The notes under the pieces: generated by a model | Database searches by the model: none | Seen by the model: only the letters and a program-made list of their open reading frames with translations | What the model was told of the DNA's origin: nothing | Translations under genes and position numbers: made by a program | Assembly: GCA_963827935.1 (NCBI GenBank) | Contig: CAWHCN010000017.1 | Location: 682,001-746,000, forward strand | Reading direction: 5' to 3' | From: DATFNV01 sp963827935 | GTDB taxonomy: Bacteria; Planctomycetota; Planctomycetia; Gemmatales; Gemmataceae | DNA length: 64,000 nt | In this document: in pieces, positions 36,535 through 46,127 of the stretch | Position numbering within the stretch: position 1 is the first letter of the stretch | Layout of the letters: each line of letters opens with the position of its first letter

Positions 36535-37702
36535 TCAACGGCGAGTGGTCGGTACCGCGCGCGGCGGCGCGCGCACGTATTCTCCCTCGGATGAGAAGTA
36601 TTGCCGCCAGATGGCCACGTTGAGGGCCAGCAGGGCGAGCAGCAACAGCAAGACGCCCGGTTGATCGGTGACGGCGTGGCGTGCGGCCCGCCAGGCCCGA
36701 CGCAGCCGGCCGCCGCGCCGAACGGCCTGGATCTCGTGCCGCAGGTACTCGCGGTGCGATTCCAGCACCTGCCGCCCGCCTTTCCAGTGCTGCGCCAGCG
36801 TGTCGCGCTGCCCCGCCAGAAGCGTTTGGAAGACCGGCACGGGCGCCGGCTGGCGCGCCAGGACCACCACCGAGTAGCCCGGCTGGCCTGCCTCGCCCAG
36901 CAGGGGCGGAAAACTCTCCAGGGCCGACTTGACATCGCGGAGCTGGCCGATCAACTCGGTGGCCTCGGCCGGCTTGCTGAGCTTGCGGCGGGGATTGCCA
37001 AAGAACTTGCCCACCCGGTCCCAGGCGCGCATCAGGCGGCGGGTCCGCGCAGGGCGCTGATACAGGGCACGGCGGGTTCCCAGCCCCCGCCGCGCCGCCG
37101 CGCAACGGCTGGCCTCCACCGATGGATCGGCCTTGGGACGCGGCTGGGGCGGGGCGGCCGGCGGCACCACGGGCAAGGCCTCGGCCACGACCGTCGGGAT
37201 GACGATGGGCGGCTCCGCCGCCGCCGGCGCGAGGGTTGGTTCCACGGCGACAGCGACCGGCCGCACAGGCTCCGCGGCCGGAGGCACCGGAACGGCAACC
37301 GCCCGCGCTTCGCTTTCCGACAGGGGGGGCGCTCACGGGGCGGCGCGCCGGCTCGGCCGACGGGACCGGCACCGGCATGACCACCGCGGTTACCGGAGGC
37401 CGGACCACCGTCGCCTTGCTACCGTTAACTGTCGACCGGCCGAACCGGCCCGTGTCGTAGCTCCGGCGGGCTTCAGGGTCGGTCAGGCACACATAGGCCT
37501 GTGCCAGGCGATTCATCGCCTCGGTGACCAGTTCGGGGTGCAGCAACTGGTAACGGCGCACCACCTCCAGGCGTTCGTGGACCTGCTGCTCGATGCGCGC
37601 ATCGTCGGCCTCCCCCGGTTGCAGGCCGAGTAGCCGATAATGGTCGGGCGGCCAGTCGCCAGGCAGCAGTCCCAGCCAGTTGCAGATCAACTCGTGGCTC
37701 AT
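36535..37702 (-). CDS. J-like domain protein with C-terminal membrane segment, one frameshift
   Basis: About 388 residues when joined. The start at 37702 (MSHELICNWLGLLPGDWPPD) opens a J-like domain common in planctomycetes: DHYRLLGLQPGEADDARI ... VRRYQLLHPELVTEAMNRL ... AYVCLTDPEARRSYD. The HPD tripeptide that activates DnaK is absent. A Pro/Ala/Val-rich linker follows, with the frame change near 37325 at a run of seven Gs. A helical region (about residues 230-340) leads to one membrane helix (GVLLLLLALLALNVAIW) and a short Arg-rich tail. A membrane-tethered scaffold is likely; role unknown. Confidence 0.7.
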
Positions 37703-38380
37703 CGCAGATATCCGGGGCTGCGAGTCATCCCTTCTCCGTAAGGATGCCAAATCCTCGCCCAAATTGCAAAGAGTTAAGGCAAACGGCAGGAGATAATCTC
37801 CCCTCGCCCCGGTGCTCCGACCGAGTTTGGGGGACTAGGGCGACGATCCCTCGCCCGGCGCCGAAGGGGCCCGTCATAGCGCTCCCGCACACATCGGACT
37901 TCTGTTCAACCTGGCGCTTTTTGCTGAATCGCGAAGGCGCATGTCGTTATTTACCAATGGCTTGCGGTGCCAGCGCCAGGTTGAACTGAATTCCCGGCTA
38001 CTTCAGTTCAACCTGGCAGCGCGTGCGGTTCCGGCGGGGGGTCGGAAATGCGCTCCCGAGGCCTACTATCTCCTGCCGGTCGCCTAACGCGAGGGGCGGG
38101 ACTCCTTCTCCCTTCGCCCCGGTACTCCGGGGAGAGGGGTCGGGGGTGAGGGGTTCTTGGCTTACGAGAGTCAGCCCCCCCTCCCCCCTCCCCCTCTTCC
38201 CCCGAGTAGGGGGGGAGAGGGGAGATCATCACCTGCCGTTCGCCTAACACCCCGGCGGGTCCGGCTCGCGGCGATCCCGAGTCCGCCTTGCCCGGTCGCG
38301 GCACGTTGTGTTACAACCCCGCTCCACCCAGGACGCGCACCTCGCCGGTCATCCGAGGTCTTGCCGGTCGTACCATCCTC
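37703..38380. other. Long intergenic region filled by repeats
   Basis: About 680 bases. It contains the 313-bp element (37775-38087), then C/G-run hairpin material (about 38088-38222) and an isolated inverted copy of the element's terminal sequence at about 38229-38248 (CACCTGCCGTTCGCCTAA). No gene. Confidence 0.6.
37775..38087. mobile_element. 313-bp MITE-like element, copy A
   Basis: Bounded by TAAGGCAAACGGCAGGAGAT on the left and ATCTCCTGCCGGTCGCCTAA on the right, which are imperfect terminal inverted repeats of about 20 bases. Copy B at 56285-56597 has exactly the same length and is nearly identical throughout. An internal hairpin core lies at 37900-37990, with outer arms pairing GTTCAACCTGGCGC with GCGCCAGGTTGAAC. 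It has no coding capacity, so it would need a transposase in trans. Confidence 0.75.
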
Positions 38381-40400
38381 ATGAAGAACTTCCTGCGCAG
38401 TCCTGCGCATCGCCTGGGCCTACCGCGGCCGGCTGATCCTGTCGCTGGTCTGCGCCCTGTTCGGGGCCGCCCTCTGGGGGCTGATGTTCACCTGCATCGA
38501 TCCCGTCCTCTCCATCCTCAAGAACGGCAACAATCTCCAGACGCGCCAGGAACACAGGATCGCCGAGGCGCAGAAAGCGGTTGACGACCTGGAGCCACGC
38601 ATCGCGCTCGTCGTCGAGGAGCAAAAACAGGTCGATGGCCTGCCGCCGGGGAGCGAGCGGGACAAGCAACAGCGCGAAGTGGCACGCAAGCTCGAACAAC
38701 TCACCCACAAGCTGGAATCGGCCCGTAGCGACCTGCGCTGGCTGCACTTCGCCAAGAAATACATCGATCAGTTCGTGCCGACCGATGCCTTCGCCACGCT
38801 GTGCTGGTTGTTCATTTTCGTGGTGGCCACCGTCGCCCTGCGCGGCGTGTTCGACTTCGCCCAGGAATCGCTGGTGGGCAGCATCGTCAATCGCGCCCTT
38901 TACGATCTGCGCAATCGCTTCTTCCGCAATGCGATCCACCTCGACGCCAACCAGTTCGGCGAGCAGGGCTCCAGCGAGATGATGGCCCGGCTGACCAACG
39001 ACATGGAGCTGGTCGGCCAGGGGCTGAAGACGCTGTTTGGACGGGTCATCGCCAAGCCGCTCAAGGCCCTCAGCTGCGTGGCCTTCGCCTGCTGGATTTC
39101 CTGGCAACTCACATTGCTGTTCCTGATCCTGGTGCCGATTGCCCTGTTCGTGCTGACGAAGGTCGGCCGGATGATGAAGCGGGCCACCCGCCGGCTGCTC
39201 GAGCGCATGTCCAACATCTACCGAGTGCTCCAGGAGGTCTTCCTGGGCATCCGCGTTGTGAAGGCCTTCACGCGCGAGGCCTACGAGCGCAATCGTTTTC
39301 GCACCGTGACCCGGGACTATTGCCGCAAGGCGATCATAGTGGTCATTCTCGACGCCCTGTCGAGCCCGGTGATCGAGCTGCTGGGGGTGATGGCCGTGGC
39401 TGGGGCGGTCCTGGCGGGAGCCTATCTCGTGCTGCACAAGGAAGAGCAGATTCTCGGCATCCGGATGCTCAATCATCCCCTGGAGCCCGAGGAATTATGG
39501 CAGCTGTACGCCTGCCTGGCGGCGATTGCCGACCCGGTGCGCAAGGTGTCGAGCGTCTACACCCGGATGCAGTCGGGCTTTGCGGCCAGCGATCGCATCT
39601 TCGACTTCATGGATCGCCGGCCTCGGGTTCGGGCCAATTGCGACGGCCGTCGCCTCGAAGCCGTTTGCCACGCGGTTGAGTTCCGCGATATTTGCTTCTC
39701 CTACGATCCCGATACGCCGATCCTGACCAACGTCCACTTACAGGTCCACGCCGGCGAGACCATCGCCCTGGTGGGCCGAAACGGCTGCGGCAAGACGACT
39801 CTGGTGGGCCTGCTGCCGCGCTTCTACGATCCCGATCACGGCGCCATTTTCATTGACGGCATCGACATCCGCAAGCTAAGCCTGCGCAGCCTGCGCAAGC
39901 AGATCGGCATCGTCACGCAGGATGCCATCCTGTTCGACGGCACGATTCACGCCAACATCGCCTATGGCCAGCGGCGGGCAAACGCGGCCCAGGTCGAGGC
40001 GGCGGCCCGGCTGGCCAACGCCCACGATTTCGTCGCCTCCCTTCCGGACGGCTACCAGACGCGCATCGGCGAAGCGCGAGCCCTGTCCGGAGGACAGAAG
40101 CAGCGCATCGCCCTGGCGCGGGCCCTGTTGCGCGACCCGAAGATCCTGATCCTCGACGAGTTCACCAGCGCCGCCGATGCCGAGAGCGAAGCCGCCATCC
40201 ATCGGGCCCTGCGCGAATTCCAGCGCGACCGGACGACCTTTGTCATCACCCATCGGCTGAACACCCTGGAGATCGCCGACCGCATCGTGGTTATGGACGA
40301 GAAGCGCGTGGTCGCCGTGGGCACCCATGCCGAGTTGCTGGCGACGTGTTCGCTGTATCAACGGCTGCACGAGGCGCAGGCGCAGAAATTGGTCGCGTGA
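38381..40400 (+). CDS. ABC transporter, fused permease and ATPase (MsbA-type exporter), one frameshift
   Basis: About 673 residues when joined. The start at 38381 (MKNFLR) shifts frame within the first seven codons, at a 10-base tandem repeat (TCCTGCGCAG, TCCTGCGCAT), then reads LRIAWAYRGRLILSLVCALFGAALWG. The transmembrane half carries an unusual charged insert (about residues 35-115, KNGNNLQTRQEHRIAEAQKA...) between the first two helices. The ATPase half is complete: Walker A GRNGCGKTTL, Q-loop IVTQD, signature LSGGQKQR, Walker B ILILDEFTSAAD, His loop FVITHRL. Exporters of this type move lipids or lipid-linked sugars. Operon with the two glycosyltransferases that follow. Confidence 0.9.
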
Positions 40401-40411
40401 AGGGATGCGAT

Positions 40412-42031
40412 ATGGCAGCGATCGAGCTGGCGACTCCGGCCAGCGCCAAACCAGCGTTCGCCGGAGTCGCGCGGCTCAATGCACTGGCCGTCGCCGGCTT
40501 GACCGTGCTCTGCTGGTTCCTCTTCTTCCGCGGCCTGGCCGATCGGGACCTGTGGAGCAGCCACGAGGCCCGGGCGGCGATGGACGCGCAATCGGTGCTG
40601 GATACCAGGGACGCCCTGCCGCGCCAGTTCGACGGCCGTCCCGAGGTGCAAAAACCGCCGCTCTATTACTGGCTGGTAGCCCTGGTGGCCCGCGTCTCGG
40701 GCACCGCCGTGGACGCCCAGGCGGTGCGCCTGCCAGCGGCCCTGGCCGGCCTGGGCGGCGTCGTGGCGCTCTACGGCTTCGGCATGCGCCGCGGCCGGCC
40801 ACTGGCCGGGTTTGTTGCCGCCGTCATGCTGGCCACGGCCCTGCACTACACCTGGCTATCCCGCGTCGGCCGCATTGACATGCCGCTGACGTTCACGACC
40901 ACGCTGGCCCTGCTGGCCTTCTACCGTGCCGCCAGCCAGGCATCGACCCGCAGACGGCTGCGGCCCTTGATCGTGGCCTATCTCGCGCTGGCGATCGGCG
41001 TGCTGCTCAAGGGCCCGGTTGTTGGGGCACTACCCCTCGGCGTGGCCGGCGCCTGGCTCCTGGTCAATCGCGAGCTGCCGTGGCCCTGGCGCGTCCGGGC
41101 CTGGCTGACCCTATTGCATCGTTACGGCCTGTGGTGGGGCCTGCCGTTGGCCGTGGGAGTCGTGTTGCCGATCTATCTGTGGGCCAACGCCCGCACGGGC
41201 GGCGAGTTCTTCCGCGCCTTCCTCTGGCACCACAACATCGAGCGCGGCCTGGGCGGGTCGGAGGTGCTGCGGGCGCACCCCTGGTGGTTCTACCTGCCGC
41301 ACCTGGCCGCCGATTTTCTCCCCTGGAGCCTGCTGCTGCCAGTCGCCGCCTGGGCCTTTGTACGCCGCCGCTGGTGGAGCGAGGATGCCGAGGCTCGCTT
41401 TGGCCTGGTCTGGCTGGTGACGGTCACGGTGCTGCTGTCGGCCGCGCGCTTCAAGCGGGCCGACTACCTGTTGCCGGCCTTCCCGGGAGCGGCGCTCTTC
41501 CTGGGCTGCGTGGCCGAGCGCTGGTACCAGACGGCCACCCGCCCCGCGCTCCTGGCGAGTTGCTTTGCGGTGGCGGTGGCGGCCTGCGTCGGCGGCTGGT
41601 GGTTCTACCTCGATGCCGACCTGCGCAGGCGCGAGCCGGCGCGGCAAGCGGTCGAGTTTGCCGACGCGGTCCGCCGGCGGGCTCCCGCGCCCCAGCCGGT
41701 CCTGTTTTTCCGCACGGAGGCTCACGCGGCGGCCTTCCACGTGGGCCGCCCGCAGACCCTGTTCGTAGAATGGAACCGGCTGGACGCCTGGACTCGCGGC
41801 CCCTTACCGACGTATGTTGTCATGCCGGCGCGGGTGGCGGCCGAGTGCCCGCGCCATCTCCGCGCCGGCTGTCTTCACGAGGTCCTGCGCAAGCCCGACT
41901 CGCGGCTCGGGACCAGCGACTGGACTCCGCCCGCCTGGCTACCGGCGCGGCTTCGCCGCGACCTGGAGAGGTTCCTGGCCGGAGAAGGGCATGAGCGGCC
42001 CCTAGTCCTGTTGCGGACCGTGCCCCCGTGA
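40412..42031 (+). CDS. GT39/ArnT-like membrane glycosyltransferase
   Basis: 539 residues, intact, starting 11 bases after the ABC transporter stop. The first periplasmic loop has LADRDLWSSHEARAAMDAQS and DALPRQFDGRPEVQKPPLYYW, the acidic site and conserved PPLYYW of the PMT_2/ArnT family. A string of about ten membrane helices follows, then a soluble C-terminal domain. Such enzymes move a sugar from a polyprenyl-phosphate donor onto lipid or protein on the outer face of the inner membrane. With the exporter before it and the GT2 after it, it probably helps build a cell-surface glycolipid. Confidence 0.88.
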   Translation: MAAIELATPASAKPAFAGVARLNALAVAGLTVLCWFLFFRGLADRDLWSSHEARAAMDAQSVLDTRDALPRQFDGRPEVQKPPLYYWLVALVARVSGTAVDAQAVRLPAALAGLGGVVALYGFGMRRGRPLAGFVAAVMLATALHYTWLSRVGRIDMPLTFTTTLALLAFYRAASQASTRRRLRPLIVAYLALAIGVLLKGPVVGALPLGVAGAWLLVNRELPWPWRVRAWLTLLHRYGLWWGLPLAVGVVLPIYLWANARTGGEFFRAFLWHHNIERGLGGSEVLRAHPWWFYLPHLAADFLPWSLLLPVAAWAFVRRRWWSEDAEARFGLVWLVTVTVLLSAARFKRADYLLPAFPGAALFLGCVAERWYQTATRPALLASCFAVAVAACVGGWWFYLDADLRRREPARQAVEFADAVRRRAPAPQPVLFFRTEAHAAAFHVGRPQTLFVEWNRLDAWTRGPLPTYVVMPARVAAECPRHLRAGCLHEVLRKPDSRLGTSDWTPPAWLPARLRRDLERFLAGEGHERPLVLLRTVPP

Positions 42032-42043
42032 TTGAGCCAATCG

Positions 42044-42880
42044 ATGCCCGACCTGACCCCGCTGCCGCCGATCGCCGATCAGCCCATCAGCGTGATTCTG
42101 CTGGTACGGAACGAGCAGCCCCACCTGGAAGCCGTCGTGGCCGACTGGTCGGCACTCCTCGACGGCCTGAAAATCGACTACGAGATCTTGCTGGTAGACG
42201 ATGGCAGCACCGACGGCACCGGTGCGCTGGCCGAAGCACTGGTACGCGCGCTGGCCGCGGTTGCGAGTCCTGCGTCATCCAGAAGCCCCGAGGAGTGGGC
42301 GCGGCCCTGCGGACCGCGCTGGCCGCCGCCACCAAGCCGCTCCTCTTCTACACCACCGCCGACCGCCAGTATCAGCCGGCCGACCTGAAACGTCTGTTAG
42401 CGGAGATCGACAAGGTCCATCTCCATCTCCGGCTACCGCGTCTGGCAGCCGGTGCCCACCGTCTGGCGCCTGCTGGGGGCCGCCTGGCGCTGGTTCTGGC
42501 GCATCGCGCTCGGTGTGACTCTCCAGCCGCTCCCCGGCTGGCTCGGCTGGCGCGAGCACCTGTACCGCCTGTTCTGTCGGGTCGTCTTCGCCCTGCGCTT
42601 ACAAGACATGAACTGCGCCTTCCGCCTCTTTCGACGCGACATCTTCGCCCGCATCCCGATTCAGTCTCGCGGCGATTTTGTACACACGGAGATCCTGGCC
42701 AAGGCGAACTTCCTGGGCTGCTACATGAACGACGAGGTGCCGCTGACCTATCGACCGCGTGAGGGGGCCGCGGGAGGGGATGTGGCGGGATGGGTATCGG
42801 GTGTTTTCGCGGCCGGATTTTGGGCCAGCGGTGTTGCCGGGGCCTGTGTCAGAAGCCCGTGGCGTGAGCGAGGGCGATGA
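42044..42880 (+). CDS. Family 2 glycosyltransferase, at least four frameshifts
   Basis: The GT-A start is clear: QPISVILLVRNEQPHLEAVV, then YEILLVDDGSTDGTGALAEAL. The protein continues through several frames: RWPRLRVLRHPE, GVGAALRTALAAATKPLLFY, TTADRQYQPADLKRLLAEID (the DxD-like acceptor site), SGYRVWQPVPTVWRLLGAAW, DMNCAFRLFRRDIFARIPIQ and VPLTYRPRE. Frame changes fall near 42250, 42285, 42415 and 42770. The exact 3' end is uncertain because the gene runs into a palindrome. It would transfer a nucleotide-sugar, perhaps making the polyprenyl-phosphate sugar used by the GT39 enzyme. The start is 12 bases after the GT39 stop. Confidence 0.75.
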
Positions 42881-42908
42881 GCCGAGACCCTCGCTCACGC
42901 TACGGGCT
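42854..42908. repeat. Palindrome, CCCGTrGCGTGAGCGAGGG family
   Basis: Left arm 42854-42874 pairs with 42888-42908, one mismatch over 21 bases. It overlaps the 3' end of the glycosyltransferase gene and lies between convergent genes. I know similar GAGCGAGGG palindromes from other planctomycete genomes, where they produce false extensions rich in SEG and SLTLR. Confidence 0.75.
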
Positions 42909-42941
42909 CTGCGGGGCGTGTCCTTGACGATCTGGCTCCGC

Positions 42942-44123
42942 TCACTTCCCGATACGGACGTTGTTGAACTTGATCGGCGAATCTCCTGCGTGAGTCGAGA
43001 AACCGCCCGACGGGGAGGGGAGAAGCTCAACGACCCGGAATTCGGACACGTTGCCGGCGACCTTCGTGATCGTTACGTCAAACCCCGTCTTGATCCCTTT
43101 CCGGAGCTTGACGTTGCGCGGCTGGACGAAGGACGGAGGGTCCGGATCCACCTTTCCCCCGCTCCCCGGCCCCCCGCGGTTGTGTCTGCCTCCGTAAGTG
43201 TTGCCGTCGGTATCGACCGCCTCGACGCTCGTGAAGATCATCGCGCAGTCGTCCTTGCTGTTGGTGGCCAGGACGTGCAGCGTCACGGCGGCACCGCTGC
43301 GCGTCACCTTGTCCACGATGTATTCGATGCCGTCCTCGGTCGTCGTCGGCTTGTCGGGCGCCTTGAGCGGCTCGTTCTCCCGGGTACTCTGCTGAGACGG
43401 CGGTGGTTGCCCAGGGTCCTTATCGCGCGGCCGGAACACCCCACCCGCCCACAAGGCCACCAGGCCAAGCAGCAGGGCCACCGCCCCTACGCCGGCAACC
43501 AGCAGCCAACGCTTCCCGGCGCCCGGCTTCGTGGTCGATGATTGCAATGTCGGCTCCGGGGGGTTCTTCGAGCTTCCCGTGCTGGTCGAACTGGCCTCCG
43601 CAAGCTCTTTCGGCCGGCCGCGGGGCGTCGCGGGGACCCCGCGCTTCTGTTGCCCAGCACCGGTTCCCCCGCGGTCCCCGGCCGGCGGACGCGCCGGGCC
43701 GGCTGCCGTCGCGCCTCGCTTGCCTGGTCGTTCGTGATCGAAGTACCATTCGAGGACGAACGTGAGCTGGCTGAGCGACTGAGTCACGTCGGCCGCGGTG
43801 ATCTTCTCGCCAAACTTGTGCGTGCCGACATTGCCCAGGTTGCGAACGCTGTTGGCGTACGCCTCCAGCCGATAAGGCAAGAATTTGTCCTTGACGAGCC
43901 GTTGGATCAGGTTTTCCAAAGGCCGGGTGCCCGCCGGCTCCTTGATGCGCCGCTCGTAGACTTCCTTGATGACGTACTCCAGGACCTTGCGGGCGCGGGT
44001 GAGGGCCATCTCCGGATCAAGCTCGGCGACCTCGATGGCCATGTGGACGCCCTCGCGCCGTTCACGAAACTCCCCGGACAGGCGGTCCATGCGATCGACA
44101 AGGGGTTGCAACGACGGGTCCAT
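42942..44123 (-). CDS. DUF4145 domain protein with a membrane helix
   Basis: 393 residues, intact. The start at 44123 (MDPSLQPLVDRMDRLSGEFR) follows GAGAGG. Residues about 25-125 form a DUF4145-type helical domain of the HEPN superfamily: ALTRARKVLEYVIKEVYERR ... GNVGTHKFGEKITAADV. The canonical HEPN RxxxxH pair is not obvious. A Gly/Pro/Ser-rich linker is followed by one membrane helix (WLLVAGVGAVALLLGLVALW) and a C-terminal beta domain (YIVDKVTRSGAAVTLHVLAT, FDVTITKVAGNVSEFRVVEL). It probably spans the membrane with the HEPN part in the cytoplasm. Divergent from the aldehyde dehydrogenase gene. Confidence 0.72.
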   Translation of the reverse strand: MDPSLQPLVDRMDRLSGEFRERREGVHMAIEVAELDPEMALTRARKVLEYVIKEVYERRIKEPAGTRPLENLIQRLVKDKFLPYRLEAYANSVRNLGNVGTHKFGEKITAADVTQSLSQLTFVLEWYFDHERPGKRGATAAGPARPPAGDRGGTGAGQQKRGVPATPRGRPKELAEASSTSTGSSKNPPEPTLQSSTTKPGAGKRWLLVAGVGAVALLLGLVALWAGGVFRPRDKDPGQPPPSQQSTRENEPLKAPDKPTTTEDGIEYIVDKVTRSGAAVTLHVLATNSKDDCAMIFTSVEAVDTDGNTYGGRHNRGGPGSGGKVDPDPPSFVQPRNVKLRKGIKTGFDVTITKVAGNVSEFRVVELLPSPSGGFSTHAGDSPIKFNNVRIGK

Positions 44124-44295
44124 GGGGCACCTCTCCGTGAAAGCAGGTAGCTCGACCGCAGCGATTATCCGGCTGGTCCTCGGCGCAGTCAAATGAAAAC
44201 GGCTTGCTCCTTGACAGGCGGAGTGTGCCGGTGGGACAATTCCGCTCGCCTCGTCTCTCTCCCCTGTTCGCCCGGTTCCTCTGGAGGAGGTCCGC

Positions 44296-45792
44296 ATGGC
44301 TACCGCAACCGCGTCGAAGGCTCGCAGCAACGTCGTCAAGCCGCCCCAGGTGAAGGATCAGCCGCTGCTCATCGGCGGCAAGTGGCTCGATAGCGTCTCC
44401 GGCAAAACGTTCCCGACCGTCAATCCGGCCACGGGCGAAACCATCTGCCAGGTGGCCGAGGGGGACAAGGCCGACATCGACCTGGCCGTCAAGGCGGCCC
44501 GCAAGGCGTTCGAGGAAGGCCCCTGGCGCAAGATGAACGCCTCGGAGCGCGGCCGGCTGCTCAACCGCCTGGCCGACCTGATCGAACAGAACAAGGACGA
44601 GCTGGCTGCCCTCGAAACGCTCGACAACGGCAAGCCCCTCCGCGACGCCCAGGCCGCCGACCTGCCCCTCACCATCAAGTGCTACCGCTACTACGCCGGC
44701 TGGGCCGACAAGATCCACGGCAAGACCATCCCCGTCGAGGGGCCCTTCTTCTGCTACACCCGGCACGAGCCGGTCGGCGTCGTCGGCCAGATCATCCCGT
44801 GGAATTTCCCGCTCTTGATGCAGGCCTGGAAGTGGGGCCCGGCCCTGGCGACCGGCTGCACCGTGGTGCTCAAGCCGGCGGAGCAGACACCGCTGACCGC
44901 CCTGCGCGTGGCCGCTCTGGCCCAGGAGGCCGGCTTCCCGGACGGCGTCATCAATGTCGTCCCCGGCTACGGCCCGACCGCCGGCGCCGCCCTGACCAGC
45001 CACATGGACGTCGACAAGGTCGCCTTCACCGGCGAGTACCTGACCGGCCAGATCATCATGGAGGCGGCGGCGAAGAGCAACCTGAAGCGCGTCACCCTGG
45101 AGCTGGGCGGCAAGTCGCCCAACGTCGTCTTTGCCGACGCCGACCTCGACGCCGCCGTCGAGGGGGCCTACTTCGGCCTGTTCTTCAACCAGGGCCAGTG
45201 CTGCTGCGCCGGCAGCCGGCTGTTCGTCGAGGAAAGGGTCCACGACCAGTTCGTCGAGAAGATGCTGCAAGAAGGCCAGGACCCGGAAGGTCGGCGACCC
45301 GTTCGATCCGGAGACGGAGCAGGGTCCGCAGGTGTCGCAGGAGCAGTTCGACCGCGTCATGGGCTTCATCGACAGCGGCAAGAAGGAGGGGGCGAAGATG
45401 CTGTGCGGCGGCAACCGCGTCGGCAGCAAGGGCTACTTCATCGAGCCGACCGTCTTCGACGGCGTCACCGGACACAGATGCGAATCGCCCGCGACGAGAT
45501 CTTCGGCCCGGTGATGAACATCCTGAAGTTCAAGGACATGGACGAGGTGGTCCGCCGCGGTAACCAGACGCAGTTCGGCCTGGCGGCGGCGGTGTGGACG
45601 CGCGACATCGGCAAGGCGCACCGCCTGGCCAACGGCCTGAAGGCCGGCACCGTGTGGGTGAACTGCTACGACGTCTTCGACGCCGCGGCCCCCTTCGGCG
45701 GCTACAAGATGAGCGGCCAGGGACGCGAGCTGGGTGAGTACGCGCTGGAGGCCTACACGGAGGTGAAGACGGTGTATGTCAATTTGGGATGA
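44296..45792 (+). CDS. NAD(P)-dependent aldehyde dehydrogenase, two compensating frameshifts
   Basis: 498 residues, normal for the family. The start follows an excellent GGAGGAGGT. Motifs: VGQIIPWNFPLLMQAWKW, VVLKPAEQTPLTALRVA, catalytic Glu in VTLELGGKSPNVVFADAD, catalytic Cys in FFNQGQCCCAGSRLFV, EIFGPVMNILKFKD and APFGGYKMSGQGRELGEYAL. Between about 45285 and 45470 the correct protein lies in another frame (VGDPFDPETEQGPQVSQEQF, KMLCGGNRVGSKGYFIEPTV); a +1 and a -1 change cancel out. It oxidises an aldehyde to the acid. The sequence is of the ALDH1/betaine-aldehyde type, but the substrate is not evident. Confidence 0.92.
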   Translation: MATATASKARSNVVKPPQVKDQPLLIGGKWLDSVSGKTFPTVNPATGETICQVAEGDKADIDLAVKAARKAFEEGPWRKMNASERGRLLNRLADLIEQNKDELAALETLDNGKPLRDAQAADLPLTIKCYRYYAGWADKIHGKTIPVEGPFFCYTRHEPVGVVGQIIPWNFPLLMQAWKWGPALATGCTVVLKPAEQTPLTALRVAALAQEAGFPDGVINVVPGYGPTAGAALTSHMDVDKVAFTGEYLTGQIIMEAAAKSNLKRVTLELGGKSPNVVFADADLDAAVEGAYFGLFFNQGQCCCAGSRLFVEERVHDQFVEKMLQEGQDPEGRRPVRSGDGAGSAGVAGAVRPRHGLHRQRQEGGGEDAVRRQPRRQQGLLHRADRLRRRHRTQMRIARDEIFGPVMNILKFKDMDEVVRRGNQTQFGLAAAVWTRDIGKAHRLANGLKAGTVWVNCYDVFDAAAPFGGYKMSGQGRELGEYALEAYTEVKTVYVNLG

Positions 45793-46127
45793 GGGGCCGC
45801 GGGGGCGTCGCTGGAATGGATTGCATTGCGCGCGCACGCACACACAGTTGCTGTGCGCCGGCGCGGGCACTCGGCAGGGGAGCGCGTGCCACGAGCGCCT
45901 GCCGAGGGTGGCAGCGCTCGATTTGCCACTACTGATTATCCTGCCTGATGTTACGCAGCGCAAATCGCGCGCCTGCCATATTGTCGGGAGTACTGGGGGT
46001 GGCTGGCACGCGCTCCACGGGACCTCGGCCTCCAGACGGCGCATTCTTCATTGATGTATGCCTGCCGCCGTCATGATAGCATGAGCGACGTCCTGATCGG
46101 CTTCCCATCGATTGAGGCCCGCGCCCG
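45793..46127. other. Intergenic region
   Basis: About 335 bases with no credible gene. It contains alternating GC/AC runs (about 45831-45850) and a short imperfect inverted repeat (CTCGGCAG at about 45870 and CTGCCGAG at about 45899). No promoter motif is obvious. Confidence 0.4.

Noticed and set aside
42759..43541. Forward frame running from the glycosyltransferase end across a palindrome into the DUF4145 gene
   Set aside because: After the first 30 or so codons it is palindrome sequence and then antisense of a real gene.
44296..45792. Uninterrupted aldehyde dehydrogenase reading frame taken at face value
   Set aside because: The frame is open throughout, but residues encoded by about 45285-45470 are nonsense (Arg/Gly-rich); the conserved sequence is in another frame there.
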